Translations under genes and position numbers: made by a program
The notes under the pieces: generated by a model
What the model saw: only the letters and a program-made list of their open reading frames with translations
What the model was told of the DNA's origin: nothing
Database searches by the model: none
Shown: one piece after another, positions 42,925 through 52,935 of the stretch
Layout of the letters: every line of letters begins with the position of its first letter
Numbering within the stretch: the first letter of the stretch is position 1
Assembly: GCA_963674975.1 (NCBI GenBank)
Contig: OY771913.1
Coordinates: 1,674,001-1,738,000 of the forward strand
Source of the DNA: UBA4781 sp963674975
GTDB lineage: Bacteria > Chloroflexota > Anaerolineae > Anaerolineales > Anaerolineaceae
Direction: 5' to 3'
DNA: 64,000 nucleotides

Positions 42925-44850
42925 CTAGACGTTTTTGAATTCGCCATCGACTACATCTTCTCCGTCATCGGGTTTGCTCTGATTGTTATCGGGTGAACCC
43001 TGACCGGATTGATCGGTAGGACCGCCGGCTGCACTGCCTGCAGCACCCGGCTGCTGGTACATGCTGGCACCGATCTTCTGCAGTATTTGACCGAGAGCTT
43101 CGGTCTGTTTGCGAATTTCTTCAGCGTTGTCGCCTTCCATTGCTTTGCGCAGTGTGTTGATCGCTTCTTCTGCTTCTTTCTTTGCATCAGCCGCAACTTT
43201 ATCTCCGCCTTCGCGCAGAGTTTTCTCGGTTGTGTAAATGGTGTTGTCTGCAATGTTGCGGACTTCGATCATTTCCTTGCGTTTGTTATCCTGCTCCGCA
43301 AAGGATTCTGCATCTTTCTTCATCCGTTCGATCTCTTCCTTGGTCAAGCCTGAGGAAGCGGTGATGGTGATCTTCTGGCTGCGTCCGGTCGCCTTATCCT
43401 GTGCAGTGACGTTCAGGATGCCGTTGGCGTCAATGTCAAAGGTAACTTCGACCTGCGGTACACCGCGCGGCGCAGGTGGGATGCCATCCAAAATGAACTG
43501 ACCGAGTGATTTGTTGTCAGCTGCCATGGGGCGTTCACCCTGGGTAACATGGATCTGCACCTGGGTCTGATTGTCAGCTGCAGTTGAAAAGATCTGACTC
43601 TTGCGGGTTGGAATGGTAGAGTTGCGTTCGATCAACGGTGTTGCCACGCCGCCCAGTGTTTCAACAGATAGGGTCAGTGGGGTTACGTCGAGAAGCAAAA
43701 TGTCTTTGACATCTCCACCGAGAACACCTGCCTGAATGGCTGCACCAATGGCAACCACCTCATCCGGGTTGACGCCCTTGTGAGATTCTTTTCCGAATTT
43801 CTGCTTGACGATTTCCCGTACTGCGGGCATTCTTGTCATACCGCCGACCAGAACCACCTCATTGATGTCGCTTGGTTTCATAGATGCATCTTTGAGCGCC
43901 TTTTCAACCGGTGGAATGGTTCTTTCAACCAGATCGTTGGTCAGCTGCTCTAATTTCGCGCGGCTGAGTCTGATGAGCATGTGCTTTGGACCATTTGCAT
44001 CGGCTGTGATGTATGGCAGGTTGATCTCTGTTTCCATCACGGTCGATAATTCGATCTTGGCTTTTTCAGCAGCTTCTTTCAAGCGCTGCAGAGCCTGACG
44101 GTCATTGCGCAGGTCGATACCCTGATCGCGTTTGAATTCATCGATCAAATAGTCCATGATGACCTGATCGAAGTCATCGCCGCCGAGGAAGGTATCCCCG
44201 TTGGTGGAACGCACCTGGAAAACGCCTTCGCCAACATCCAGGATGGAAATATCGAAAGTGCCGCCGCCCAGGTCGTATACTGCGATTACTTCGTTCTTTT
44301 TCTTGTCAAGCCCATAAGCAAGAGAAGATGCCGTGGGTTCATTGATGATACGCAGGACCTCTAAACCGGCGATCTTTCCGGCGTCTTTGGTCGCATTGCG
44401 CTGTGCATCGTTGAAGTATGCCGGAACTGTGATGACTGCCTGTGTTACGGTTTCGCCAAGATATGCTTCTGCATCTTTCTTGAGTTTTGCGAGGATCATG
44501 GCGGAGATCTCAGGGGGAGAATACTCTTTTCCACCCATCTCAACGCGCACATCACCGTTTGCCGCTTTGGTTACTTTATAAGGTACTCTTTTGACCGTTC
44601 TCTGTACTTCGGGATCGTCATATTTGCGTCCCATAAAACGTTTGATCGAGAAGATCGTGTTTTCGGGATTCACCACAGCCTGGTTGCGCGCGGTTCTTCC
44701 TACGATCCTTTCGCCATTTTTATTAATTGCCACAACCGATGGACACAATCGTTCCCCTTCTGCGGTCGGGATAACCATTGGTTCCCCACCTGACATTACA
44801 GCAACTACTGAGTTTGTTGTTCCTAGATCAATTCCTATAATTTTTCCCAT
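42925..44850 (-). CDS. dnaK: Chaperone DnaK (Hsp70)
   Basis: A 641-residue Hsp70. The ATPase domain starts [17 protein letters not shown], with [34 protein letters not shown] and [14 protein letters not shown]; the substrate domain starts near 390 ([14 protein letters not shown]), and the lid ends in a Gly/Pro/Gln tail and the [11 protein letters not shown] tail that binds co-chaperones. The frame is open 7 codons upstream, but AGGAGG 7 bases before ATG 44850 decides the start. It lies 10 bases after grpE under CIRCE/HrcA control. Confidence 0.97.
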   Translation of the reverse strand: MGKIIGIDLGTTNSVVAVMSGGEPMVIPTAEGERLCPSVVAINKNGERIVGRTARNQAVVNPENTIFSIKRFMGRKYDDPEVQRTVKRVPYKVTKAANGDVRVEMGGKEYSPPEISAMILAKLKKDAEAYLGETVTQAVITVPAYFNDAQRNATKDAGKIAGLEVLRIINEPTASSLAYGLDKKKNEVIAVYDLGGGTFDISILDVGEGVFQVRSTNGDTFLGGDDFDQVIMDYLIDEFKRDQGIDLRNDRQALQRLKEAAEKAKIELSTVMETEINLPYITADANGPKHMLIRLSRAKLEQLTNDLVERTIPPVEKALKDASMKPSDINEVVLVGGMTRMPAVREIVKQKFGKESHKGVNPDEVVAIGAAIQAGVLGGDVKDILLLDVTPLTLSVETLGGVATPLIERNSTIPTRKSQIFSTAADNQTQVQIHVTQGERPMAADNKSLGQFILDGIPPAPRGVPQVEVTFDIDANGILNVTAQDKATGRSQKITITASSGLTKEEIERMKKDAESFAEQDNKRKEMIEVRNIADNTIYTTEKTLREGGDKVAADAKKEAEEAINTLRKAMEGDNAEEIRKQTEALGQILQKIGASMYQQPGAAGSAAGGPTDQSGQGSPDNNQSKPDDGEDVVDGEFKNV

Positions 44851-44860
44851 TGTATGCCTC

Positions 44861-45445
44861 CTATTTTGCAACTCTTACCAGTGCAGGTCTGATAATGCGA
44901 TTTTTTATTTTATAACCGGGTTTGACCACTTCAATGATCTGCCCGCTCTGAAAATCTGGATTCTCTTCGTGAGAAATTGCCTCATGAAGATTAGGATCAA
45001 AATCGACCTTTTCTGTGTTGATTTGCTCTATTCCTTCATTTTCTAAAATATTTTCCATTTTTTTAAAGATCAATGCTATTCCATCCAGCCATTGTTGATT
45101 TTCCTGCCCGGAGGGAGCGTTTTTCATAGCCAACCCCAGATCATCATGCAGTACAAGATATTTCTTGATGATATCGATCATCCGGTTCTGCTTTTCCTGC
45201 TCCTGATCGCGCTGCACGCGTTTTCGATAGTTATCGAAATCAGCCCGTTCGCGCTTCCAGCCTTCGGAATAGGTATTGGCTTTCTCTTTAAGATCGTCAA
45301 TTTCCTTCAATTGTTCTTCCATGCTTTTCAATGGAATGGTAACCATTTCTTCTTTGCCTTCATTTTTGCCGGAAGAAGATTTTTTAGGCTGTTTTACCTT
45401 TTCAGGTTCTTTCACTTGTTCTTCTTGTGTATCTTTTTCTGTCAT
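44861..45445 (-). CDS. grpE: DnaK nucleotide-exchange factor GrpE
   Basis: A 194-residue GrpE. A long charged, low-complexity N-terminus ([20 protein letters not shown]) leads to the dimer coiled coil ([25 protein letters not shown] in two parts) and the beta domain that contacts DnaK, with [15 protein letters not shown] and [18 protein letters not shown]. The frame opens 16 codons upstream inside hrcA; ATG 45445, 9 bases after GAGG, gives the usual start. Second gene of the operon. Confidence 0.95.
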   Translation of the reverse strand: MTEKDTQEEQVKEPEKVKQPKKSSSGKNEGKEEMVTIPLKSMEEQLKEIDDLKEKANTYSEGWKRERADFDNYRKRVQRDQEQEKQNRMIDIIKKYLVLHDDLGLAMKNAPSGQENQQWLDGIALIFKKMENILENEGIEQINTEKVDFDPNLHEAISHEENPDFQSGQIIEVVKPGYKIKNRIIRPALVRVAK

Positions 45446-45467
45446 AGTAGTTAACCTCAATAAAAAA

Positions 45468-46496
45468 TCACCATTGTTCGGCGACAAAATCACTCAAAAG
45501 ACTTGAAAGAAAACGCACGATGGAAATAGAATGACCGTATGACATGCGGATGGGTCCAAAAACACCCAGGGTTCCGGTTGCTACACCGGGCAGCCCATAT
45601 TTTGCCAGGATGATGGACATTTGCTTCAATTCATCCCATGTACCTTCGCCTCCGATCAAAACCTGTACACCGTTAGTCTGGTCTTTGAAACCCGACCGGG
45701 TGATCAGATCCTGCAGGAGGGTGCGTTCCTCGATCATTTTAAGTGCCTTACGTGCATCATCCGATTCAATGAACTCCGGTTCTGCCAGCACATTGGTCAA
45801 TCCATCGAGGATAACCTCGCCCGCTGTCAGATTTTCTGTTTGTTCCATTTCAAGCGTCGCCCAATTTACAATTGTTTTTTCCAGATCCATGTATTGATCC
45901 AGAGTGGCTCGAATTTCCAGGTAGTTCTTTCCTTGAAATTGAGTGCTCAATTTATTGGATATACGAGAGAGTTCTTCCTGGTTCACCGGCACGTCTGTAG
46001 TAAAAACGTTCTGATGGATCTCTCCACCTTCCAGCACCAGAACTCCAAGGATCTGGGTGCTGTGCGTAGCGATCATTTCCAGATGCTTGAAGCGCACCTG
46101 TTCCGGATGCGGTGACGTGACCAGAGAAGCTGCTTTCGATTGATTTGCCAGAATCGAAGCAGCCAGATGCATCCAATTCGAAATATCATTTCGTGATTGG
46201 TAGAACTGGTGGCTGATCGTACGGCGAGCATCTTCGGGCAGCGTGGTATTGCGCATCAGGTTTCCCACAAAATAACGGTAGCCTTCTTCAGTGGGCACTC
46301 TACCTGCTGAGGTGTGCGGCTGGCGCAGGAATCCCTGTTCTGTTAAATACGCCATTTCGTTGCGCACCGTAGCCGAGCTCAGGTCAAGGTTGTAATCATT
46401 GACCAGCCGGTTAGAAGCAATTGGCTCTGCCGATCGGATATGCTCATGGATGATCAGCGATAATATTCTCTGCTGTCGATTCGACAATTTGTTCAT
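45468..46496 (-). CDS. hrcA: Heat-inducible transcription repressor HrcA
   Basis: A 342-residue repressor of class I heat-shock genes. The N-terminal winged helix (LSNRQQRILSLIIHEHI, SSATVRNEMAYLTEQGFL, PHTSAGRVPTEEGYRYFV) binds CIRCE, followed by a GAF-like dimerisation domain with GEGTWDELKQMSIILAKYG and IGPIRMSYGHSISIVRFL near the end. GroESL normally modulates it. The CIRCE element 14 bases upstream of the ATG makes the operon self-repressed. First gene of hrcA-grpE-dnaK-dnaJ-prmA. Confidence 0.96.
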   Translation of the reverse strand: MNKLSNRQQRILSLIIHEHIRSAEPIASNRLVNDYNLDLSSATVRNEMAYLTEQGFLRQPHTSAGRVPTEEGYRYFVGNLMRNTTLPEDARRTISHQFYQSRNDISNWMHLAASILANQSKAASLVTSPHPEQVRFKHLEMIATHSTQILGVLVLEGGEIHQNVFTTDVPVNQEELSRISNKLSTQFQGKNYLEIRATLDQYMDLEKTIVNWATLEMEQTENLTAGEVILDGLTNVLAEPEFIESDDARKALKMIEERTLLQDLITRSGFKDQTNGVQVLIGGEGTWDELKQMSIILAKYGLPGVATGTLGVFGPIRMSYGHSISIVRFLSSLLSDFVAEQW

Positions 46497-46509
46497 ATTT
46501 CTCTCAAAA

Positions 46510-46536
46510 TTAGCACTCTCAATGTTAGAGTGCTAA
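46510..46536 (-). promoter_or_regulatory. CIRCE operator
   Basis: TTAGCACTC, 9 bases, GAGTGCTAA: a perfect match to the CIRCE consensus. It lies downstream of the -10 box, in the 5' leader of hrcA, so HrcA bound here blocks transcription of the whole operon. Confidence 0.97.
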
Positions 46537-46549
46537 AAATACGTTAACC

Positions 46550-46578
46550 ATCATACCATGCGGGTTTTTGAGCGTCAA
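46550..46578 (-). promoter_or_regulatory. Promoter of the hrcA operon
   Basis: Minus strand: -35 TTGACG (46578-46573), 17-base spacer, -10 TATGAT (46555-46550). The CIRCE element starts 13 bases after the -10. Confidence 0.85.
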
Positions 46579-46642
46579 GAATTACCCACATTTCAATTCG
46601 GTTTCTAATGAATTATTAATAGAATGCTGATTATTTCTTTCG

Positions 46643-46670
46643 TTGACGGCTTACCAATTTACAATACAAT
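46643..46670 (+). promoter_or_regulatory. Promoter of the kamA operon
   Basis: -35 TTGACG (46643-46648), 16-base spacer, -10 TACAAT (46665-46670), then a leader of about 30 bases with AGGAG 10 bases before the ATG. Confidence 0.7.
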
Positions 46671-46707
46671 GGATGTATATTTATTCTGACGCAGGAGTTG
46701 AAAAAAT

Positions 46708-48057
46708 ATGATAAATTTGGGGTTCCCATCGAAACGAGCGAAGTTTTACCAAGATATCCCGGATGAAAAATGGAATGATTGGCACTGGCAGTTAAGCCAT
46801 CGCTTGAACACCGTTGAAGATTTTGAAAAGTTATTTCCTCTTACCGAGAGTGAAAAGAAAGCACTGCAGTCTGATCACCTCTTTCGTGTGGATATTACCC
46901 CTTATTATGCTTCTCTGATCGACCCCGATGATCCCAACGACCCTGTTCGCAGGCAGGTGGTCCCCACGGCTGAAGAGATCGTTCCATTTACAGGGATGAT
47001 GGAAGACAGCCTGGCAGAAGATATGCATTCACCGGTAGCAGGGCTGGTTCACCGCTATCCTGACCGGGTATTGATGCTGGTCACCACACAATGTGCCACG
47101 TACTGCCGCTACTGCACGCGTGGCAGGATCGTGGGCGATCCAACCGCTACTTTCTCGAGGGAAGAATTTGAAAGGCAGATCGATTATCTCAAGAAAACAC
47201 CGCAGGTGCGCGATGTACTGCTTTCAGGCGGTGATCCTCTGGTTTTGGCGCCCAAATTACTGGAAGAACTGCTGACCCGTCTGCGGGAAATTCCGCATAT
47301 TGAGATCATCCGCATCGGTTCGCGTGTACCTGTTTTTATGCCCATGCGTATTACGGATGAATTGACCGATATGTTGAAGCAGTTCCATCCATTGTGGCTG
47401 AATATTCATGTCAATCACCCCAATGAGATCTCGGCAGAGCTGGCAGAAGCTTGCGATAAATTGAGCAGCGCCGGCATCCCTCTGGGAAATCAGTCAGTGC
47501 TGCTGCGAGGGATCAACGATTGTGTGAATATCCAGCGTAAACTGGTTCAGTCTCTGGTGCGCATCCGCGTACGACCTTATTACCTTTACCAGTGTGATCT
47601 GGTGGAGGGAGCCGGGCATTTCCGCACGCCGGTTTCCAAGGGAATTGAAATTATCGAAGGGCTGCGCGGGCATACTTCAGGATTTGCTGTCCCGACCTAT
47701 GTGATCGATGCTCCGGGAGGAGGTGGGAAGATTCCCGTCATGCCAAATTATCTGATCAGCGCTTCTGACCATAAAGTGGTGTTACGCAATTACGAAGGGT
47801 TCATTACCACGTATGAAGAACCAATTGGATATGAGCCGCATGACGCAGAGAAATGCAAATTCTGCCAGCAGAAGCGGATAGAGCCGGGGCAATCGGGTGT
47901 GTTAGGTCTGTTAGAAGGGGAGCAGATGGAGATCAAGCCCGAAGGTTTTGACCTGCTGCATATGCGGGGCGGGGAAAAACACCGCCTGCGTGATAATGCC
48001 GATAAATGGAAACCTCTGGGCATTGGAGATGGGGAGCAAAAAAAGAAAGGAAAATGA
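46708..48057 (+). CDS. kamA: L-lysine 2,3-aminomutase
   Basis: A 449-residue radical SAM/PLP enzyme converting L-lysine to L-beta-lysine. The cluster motif is CATYCRYC at about residues 131-138, and the PLP Lys lies in IDAPGGGGKIPVMPNY near 340. Two Asp that bind the lysine amino group in the Clostridium enzyme (Asp293, Asp330) are both present, 37 residues apart (YQCDL and VIDAP). In glutamate 2,3-aminomutases they are Lys and Asn, so lysine is the likely substrate. The C-terminal CKFCQQ pair could bind zinc. An aldo/keto reductase gene follows one base after its stop; no beta-lysine acetyltransferase (ablB) is near. Confidence 0.9.
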   Translation: MINLGFPSKRAKFYQDIPDEKWNDWHWQLSHRLNTVEDFEKLFPLTESEKKALQSDHLFRVDITPYYASLIDPDDPNDPVRRQVVPTAEEIVPFTGMMEDSLAEDMHSPVAGLVHRYPDRVLMLVTTQCATYCRYCTRGRIVGDPTATFSREEFERQIDYLKKTPQVRDVLLSGGDPLVLAPKLLEELLTRLREIPHIEIIRIGSRVPVFMPMRITDELTDMLKQFHPLWLNIHVNHPNEISAELAEACDKLSSAGIPLGNQSVLLRGINDCVNIQRKLVQSLVRIRVRPYYLYQCDLVEGAGHFRTPVSKGIEIIEGLRGHTSGFAVPTYVIDAPGGGGKIPVMPNYLISASDHKVVLRNYEGFITTYEEPIGYEPHDAEKCKFCQQKRIEPGQSGVLGLLEGEQMEIKPEGFDLLHMRGGEKHRLRDNADKWKPLGIGDGEQKKKGK

Positions 48058-48058
48058 A

Positions 48059-49018
48059 ATGCATTATCGAAGATTAGGAAGAGCGGGCATCAAGGTCAGC
48101 GAAATCTCTCTGGGATCATGGATCACCTTTGGGGATCAAATTCAGGAGAAGATCGCTGCAGACCTGGTACATACTGCTTATGAAAAGGGCATCAATTATT
48201 TTGATTGCGCCGATGTATACGCAAACGGAAGGGCTGAAATTGTACTGGGGAATGCGATCAAAGGATTGTCACGACCTACCCTGGTCATTTCGAGCAAAGT
48301 ATTCTGGCCAACATTTGAAGGAGTGAATGGAAAAGGACTTTCTCGCAAGCATATTATCGAGTCGATAGATCTTTCATTAAAGCGGCTGCAGCTTGATTAC
48401 CTTGATCTATATTTCTGCCACCGCCACGATCCTGATACGACCATCGAAGAGGTGGTGCAGACCATGGATATGCTGGTGCGCAGCGGGAAAATTCTATATT
48501 GGGGAACTTCCGAGTGGAAAGCAGTTAATATCGCCCAGGCGTTTGAGTTTGCCAGGCAAAATGGACTGATCGGTCCGGCTATGGAGCAGCCGCAGTACAA
48601 TCTGCTGAAAAGAGCCAATGTTGAAGAAGATCTGGAACCCATTACCCAGCAGTATGGCTTGGGTTTGACCACATTCAGCCCATTGCGCAACGGTATTCTG
48701 ACCGGGAAATATAATAATGGAATTCCGGAAGGCAGCCGGGCAGCTATGGAAAATATGGGCTGGATGCGCGATCAGATCAATATAGAAACGATAGAGAAAG
48801 TACGCGAATTTACTGCACTGGCTGAAGAGCTGGGTGCAACCCCCGCTCAGCTTTCTATTGCCTGGGTGCTGCGGCGGAAAGAAGTGAGTTCGGTGATCAC
48901 CGGCGCGAGCAAGGTGGAGCAGCTTGATGATAATCTGAATGCGGCAGCTCTGGTTGAAAAACTGGATGAACGCATTCTGGATCGGATCGATGCCATTTTC
49001 ATCGGCAAAGATGAATAA
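48059..49018 (+). CDS. Aldo/keto reductase (K-channel beta-subunit-like)
   Basis: A 319-residue NADPH-dependent reductase. It starts with YRRLGRAGIKVSEISLGSW, and the catalytic tetrad can be placed as Asp and Tyr in FDCADVYANG near 46-55, Lys in VISSKVFW near 80 and His in YFCHRHDP near 123. NADPH-binding segments are SPLRNGILTGKY and SVITGASKVEQLDDNL. The frame is open upstream, but ATG 48059 after AAAGGAAA gives the family N-terminus. It follows kamA by one base, so it is cotranscribed; whether it works on a lysine-derived carbonyl compound is unknown. Confidence 0.88.
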   Translation: MHYRRLGRAGIKVSEISLGSWITFGDQIQEKIAADLVHTAYEKGINYFDCADVYANGRAEIVLGNAIKGLSRPTLVISSKVFWPTFEGVNGKGLSRKHIIESIDLSLKRLQLDYLDLYFCHRHDPDTTIEEVVQTMDMLVRSGKILYWGTSEWKAVNIAQAFEFARQNGLIGPAMEQPQYNLLKRANVEEDLEPITQQYGLGLTTFSPLRNGILTGKYNNGIPEGSRAAMENMGWMRDQINIETIEKVREFTALAEELGATPAQLSIAWVLRRKEVSSVITGASKVEQLDDNLNAAALVEKLDERILDRIDAIFIGKDE

Positions 49019-49020
49019 AA

Positions 49021-49044
49021 AAGAACCCGTGAAAACGGGTTCTT
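49021..49044. terminator. Bidirectional rho-independent terminator
   Basis: A 10-bp perfect stem AAGAACCCGT/ACGGGTTCTT with a GAAA tetraloop between the convergent aldo/keto reductase and pheT genes, followed by TTCTTCTATTTTTT. Its arms begin with the same nine bases as the priA terminator. Confidence 0.88.
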
Positions 49045-49049
49045 TTCTT

Positions 49050-51584
49050 CTATTTTTTCCGTACGACCGCTTGGATTTGATTTTCAAGCGCACGAATGAT
49101 CTTCTCTCTGGTCTTTTCGACATTTTTGTCGGTCAGGGTTCGATCGTATGCCTGGAAAACGAGGTTGTAAGCCAGGCTCTTTTTCCCTTTTCCGATCTGG
49201 TCTCCCTTGAAGACATCGAACAGAACAACATCCGAAAGCAGCTCGCTGCCCGCTTTTCGAATAACGGCTTCGACGTCGCTGGAAGGCATATCTTCAGGGA
49301 CGATCATCGCCAGGTCTTCCAGCACAGGGGGATAGGTAGAAACTGGTTTGCTGCGGAAGGAAGAGGGGATTATCTTAGCCAGTAAATTCAAATTGATATC
49401 AGCGATCAGGGGGCTGTTTTCCTGTAGGGCGTATCTTTCAGCAATTACCGGATGAATTTCACCGGCTGTGCCGATTTCTTGATCTTCCCAATACAGAACG
49501 GCACACTTACCGGGATGGAAAAGAGTATGTTCAACTGGTTTGAAAACGATGTTTTCTGCATGCAGGGCGTTCAACACAGCTTCGATTACACCTTTAAGAT
49601 CATAGAAATCCATCATTTGGTTATCTTTGCTGTTCCATGATTTCTTATGTCTCAATCCGGTCAAACCAAGGCAGAGATGGTATTCTTCATTTGGCAGAAC
49701 TTCATTTCTATTGCGCAGGAAGATCGGTCCTGCTTCAAAGAACCCCAACCTATCCGCATTGCGGATGTTCTTTCCAAGATTGGCGAGCATCTGCGGGATC
49801 AGGGTGGAGCGCATTACACGTTTATCCTGGGAAATGGGGTTGAGCAGTTCAACATATTCTTCATCGGGAATAACGGATTGCTGCGGCGAAATACGTGCTT
49901 CTTCTTCAGGAGAAGTTAAACGGTAATTAATGGTTTCTTGCATTCCTATGCTGACCAGAACATTCTTGATTTGGATTTCGAATTCGGTCTGCTGATTTGA
50001 TCGTTGCGGAGGCAGTTCATCGGCGATCAGGCAGGATGGAATGCGATCATAACCGTACAGGCGGGTGATCTCTTCCATCAGGTCTGCTTTCCCGGTGAGT
50101 CCTTCTCCAATATCGGTGCGATGTGATGGGCACTGCACGGTCACGTGGTCCCCTTCGATCTTGCAGGTGAATTCAAGGCGGGTCAGCAGATCGGCAATTT
50201 CTTGCAGGGTCAGTGAGATGCCGACCAGATGCATAACATCTTCCGATGAAATTTTAATAATGGGATCAATGTAGGGTTTAGGATAAGCATCCACCAATCC
50301 GCTGGCGATCTCTCCACCGCTCCATTCTGCAATACGGCTCAAGCATAATTCAACACCCAGTTTAGAGAGCGCTGGATGAATATTGCGCGAGAAGCGGTAG
50401 CCTGCTTCACTCGGCAGTTTCTGGGTAGAAACGGTGCGGCGGGTGTTGATGAAATTCCAGCTCGCCCCTTCCAATAGGATGGTTTGGGTGGAATCGGTGA
50501 TCTCGCTTTCGAGTCCTCCCATCACTCCTGCCAGCGCAAGCGGTCCGGCTGTATCGGTAACCAGAACGGTGAAATCATCCAGCTCGCGTTCGACGTTATC
50601 GAGGGTGGTCAGGCGTTCTCCCTTCCTTGCGGCACGGGTGATAATGGTAGGCGCTTTTCCACCGGCGCGTTTTTGGAGAATTTCATAATCAAAAGCATGC
50701 AGCGGTTCTCCTACTTCGAGCATGACGTAGTTGGTCGCATCCACGGTGCTGTTGATGGGGCGCATGCCTGCCAGGCGCAGCCTTTTCTGCACCCAGTAGG
50801 GGCTGGGTTGAGCGGTTGCACTGCGAACCATGCCAAAAACAAAGCGCGGGTTCAATTCTGGATTGGTGATATCGATCTTCACTTCTCCTTCGATCTTTGG
50901 ACCTGTTCCATGCAGTTTTGGTTGTGGATGGCGCAGGGGTTTGTTGGTCGCAGCCGCGATCTCGCGGGCGGCTCCCAGCATGCAGGCATCCCGCACCATA
51001 TTGGGAAGAATGGCAACTTCAATGACTGCATCGCCCATGTAGTCTACCAGTGGGGTTCCCACCGGCGCATCATCGTCCAGGATGATCACCCCTTCATGCT
51101 CTTCGGAAATACCCAGTTCTTTTTCCGAGCAGATCATGGAAGAAGATTCAACGCCGCGTATTTTCATGCGCTTTAAGGTGGCTAATACTTTACCGGGTTG
51201 GTGTCCATCATAAAGGGTGGTTCCTTCCTTTGCATAAGCTACTTTCAGGGGCTTGCTGAGCGGTCCCTTGCCTTTATATTCATACAGGTTGGGAGCGCCG
51301 GTAAGCACGGTCTGCTCACCCTGTCCATCGTTCAATTTACAGAGCACCAGCCGGTCCGCGTTGGGGTGCGGCATAACTTCGGTAACCTCGGCAACCACCA
51401 CTTTATCTTTCTCCCAGGTCAATCCGGAATAAACATGCTCCAGCTGATCTCCTTCCGGTTTGGGAACACCGATAAGCTGAATACTTTCTACTTCCAGCCC
51501 GATCATGGTCATGGTGTGAGCTAATTCTTCAATTGAACAATCGATGTCTACAAATTCTTTTAACCAGGATAATACGAGTTTCAT
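49050..51584 (-). CDS. pheT: Phenylalanyl-tRNA synthetase beta subunit
   Basis: An 844-residue beta subunit of the (alpha-beta)2 enzyme. The N-terminal EMAP/tRNA-binding OB domain (HVYSGLTWEKDKVVVAEVTE region near 50-160) is followed by the B3/B4 editing domain (GMRPINSTVDATNYVMLEVG near 275, with PLHAFDYE), the B5 domain, a catalytic-like core and the C-terminal FDX-ACB anticodon domain (PVSTYPPVLEDLAMIVPEDM near 755). It lies 14 bases after pheS and is governed by the same T-box leader. Confidence 0.96.
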   Translation of the reverse strand: MKLVLSWLKEFVDIDCSIEELAHTMTMIGLEVESIQLIGVPKPEGDQLEHVYSGLTWEKDKVVVAEVTEVMPHPNADRLVLCKLNDGQGEQTVLTGAPNLYEYKGKGPLSKPLKVAYAKEGTTLYDGHQPGKVLATLKRMKIRGVESSSMICSEKELGISEEHEGVIILDDDAPVGTPLVDYMGDAVIEVAILPNMVRDACMLGAAREIAAATNKPLRHPQPKLHGTGPKIEGEVKIDITNPELNPRFVFGMVRSATAQPSPYWVQKRLRLAGMRPINSTVDATNYVMLEVGEPLHAFDYEILQKRAGGKAPTIITRAARKGERLTTLDNVERELDDFTVLVTDTAGPLALAGVMGGLESEITDSTQTILLEGASWNFINTRRTVSTQKLPSEAGYRFSRNIHPALSKLGVELCLSRIAEWSGGEIASGLVDAYPKPYIDPIIKISSEDVMHLVGISLTLQEIADLLTRLEFTCKIEGDHVTVQCPSHRTDIGEGLTGKADLMEEITRLYGYDRIPSCLIADELPPQRSNQQTEFEIQIKNVLVSIGMQETINYRLTSPEEEARISPQQSVIPDEEYVELLNPISQDKRVMRSTLIPQMLANLGKNIRNADRLGFFEAGPIFLRNRNEVLPNEEYHLCLGLTGLRHKKSWNSKDNQMMDFYDLKGVIEAVLNALHAENIVFKPVEHTLFHPGKCAVLYWEDQEIGTAGEIHPVIAERYALQENSPLIADINLNLLAKIIPSSFRSKPVSTYPPVLEDLAMIVPEDMPSSDVEAVIRKAGSELLSDVVLFDVFKGDQIGKGKKSLAYNLVFQAYDRTLTDKNVEKTREKIIRALENQIQAVVRKK

Positions 51585-51598
51585 AATGCCAGTCCTTC

Positions 51599-52642
51599 TT
51601 AGAATTGTTCCAGGAAACGAATATCATTCGCCCAGAAGTTCCGAATATCTGATATGCCGTAGCGCAGCATGGAGATTCGTTCAGTCCCCAGCCCGGCAGC
51701 GAACCCGGAGAATTTTTCCGGATCGTACCCGCCGTTCTTGAGAACCACCGGGTGCACCATACCGCAGCCGAGAATTTCAAGCCAGCCGGTACCGGAGCAT
51801 ACATTGCAGCCCTTTCCGCCGCAGGCAATGCATTTCATATCCATCTCTGCGCTGGGTTCCGTGAATGGGAAGTAGGATGGACGCAGCCGCGTTTCAACGC
51901 CACTGCCGAACATGCGCTTGACGAATTCCTCAAGGGTTCCGCGCAGGTCGCCAAAGGTGATGTTTTTTCCAACCGCCAGCATTTCGATCTGATTGAACTG
52001 GATCTCATGGCTGGCGTCCATCTGCTCGTAGCGGTAAACCATGCCCGGCAGGATGATGCGCACAGGATTGGGAGCATATTCATGCATGGCGTGGATCTGT
52101 CCCGGAGAAGTATGTGTTCTCAAGATCACGCCATCTTTCTTGGTGTAAAAGGTATCCCAAAGATCTCGGGCGGGATGATAGGGAGGAATATTGAGCAGTT
52201 CGAAGTTGTATTCGTCAGTTTCCACCTCACGTGAACGGTAGACCTGGAATCCCATCTCTGCCAGAATACGATAAATCTCCTGCAGAGTTTGCGTGGCAAT
52301 ATGCAGTCTTCCGCGTTCCGGAATGCGACCCGGGAGGGTAACATCCAGCTTCTGCTCGTTGATGTTCTTCTGCAGTACAGCCTGTTGAATGTGTTCGCGC
52401 GCGGCTTCAAATTTCATTTCCAAATCTTTTTTCACAACATTCGCTTTTTGCCCCAACACAGGTCTCATATCTGCTTCCATTGAGGGGATCTCTTTGAAAA
52501 CCTGCATTACCTCGGAGGAACGGCTTAAAAAAGTGGATTTCCACTGATCTAATTCCTCCTGGTTTTTTACTTTATCCAGGGCAGTCTGTGCGCTCTGCTG
52601 AATCTGTTGAAGCTTGGCGACCAAATCCTTTTTCTCTTCCAT
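51599..52642 (-). CDS. pheS: Phenylalanyl-tRNA synthetase alpha subunit
   Basis: A 347-residue catalytic subunit. A coiled-coil N-terminus that binds tRNA is followed by the class II core with GRLHIATQTLQEIYRILAEM, HPARDLWDTFY, LRTHTSPGQIHAM, motif 2 PGMVYRYEQMDASH and motif 3 FAAGLGTERISMLRYGI. A Cys cluster (CIACGGKGCNVCSGTGW) sits in the core; this is known from some bacterial PheS and may bind zinc. GGAG is 6 bases before the ATG. It is preceded by a T-box leader. Confidence 0.95.
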   Translation of the reverse strand: MEEKKDLVAKLQQIQQSAQTALDKVKNQEELDQWKSTFLSRSSEVMQVFKEIPSMEADMRPVLGQKANVVKKDLEMKFEAAREHIQQAVLQKNINEQKLDVTLPGRIPERGRLHIATQTLQEIYRILAEMGFQVYRSREVETDEYNFELLNIPPYHPARDLWDTFYTKKDGVILRTHTSPGQIHAMHEYAPNPVRIILPGMVYRYEQMDASHEIQFNQIEMLAVGKNITFGDLRGTLEEFVKRMFGSGVETRLRPSYFPFTEPSAEMDMKCIACGGKGCNVCSGTGWLEILGCGMVHPVVLKNGGYDPEKFSGFAAGLGTERISMLRYGISDIRNFWANDIRFLEQF

Positions 52643-52668
52643 AAATTACTCCATGTTTAAAAAATAAG

Positions 52669-52925
52669 CCCCGCCCAAAGGGACGGGGAAAATCCGCGGT
52701 ACCACCCAGATTGACTGAAGTTCAGCCCACTCATTGACCGATCGATGCAACTAATCGGTCGTGCCTCTATCGCTGCACCTGCGGTTTGAACTACTCGTTT
52801 CCTTTCACCCAAACTGCTCAAGAGGGAACTTCATTCTTCTTCTACCTGTCCGGAGTCTCAGTCTATGCTCCGTACTCCCTGTTGGTTTGGTAAGAACTAC
52901 TTTTCTCCGTCACCGCATATTATAA
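52669..52925 (-). promoter_or_regulatory. T-box riboswitch of pheST
   Basis: On the minus strand the T-box core TGGGTGGTACCGCGG lies at 52708-52694, followed by an intrinsic terminator (52688-52669: CCCCGTCCC, TTT, GGGCGGGG, then CTTATTTTTT). Upstream the stem I region starts near 52917 with GACGGAGAAAAGTAG. A TTC at 52828-52826, in GAAGTTCCCTC, is the best candidate specifier codon and fits Phe. Uncharged tRNA-Phe should stabilise the antiterminator and switch pheST on. Confidence 0.92.
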
Positions 52926-52935
52926 ACTTTTGAAT

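Noticed and set aside
28112..49044. The same nine-base arms AAGAACCCG/CGGGTTCTT at 28112-28138 and 49021-49044, possibly a dispersed repeat.
   Set aside because: The loops differ, both lie directly after stop codons and have T-runs; they are terminators that happen to look alike.
50484..51176. A 230-codon plus-strand open frame opposite pheT.
   Set aside because: It is a shadow of pheT, whose domains are unmistakable on the other strand.
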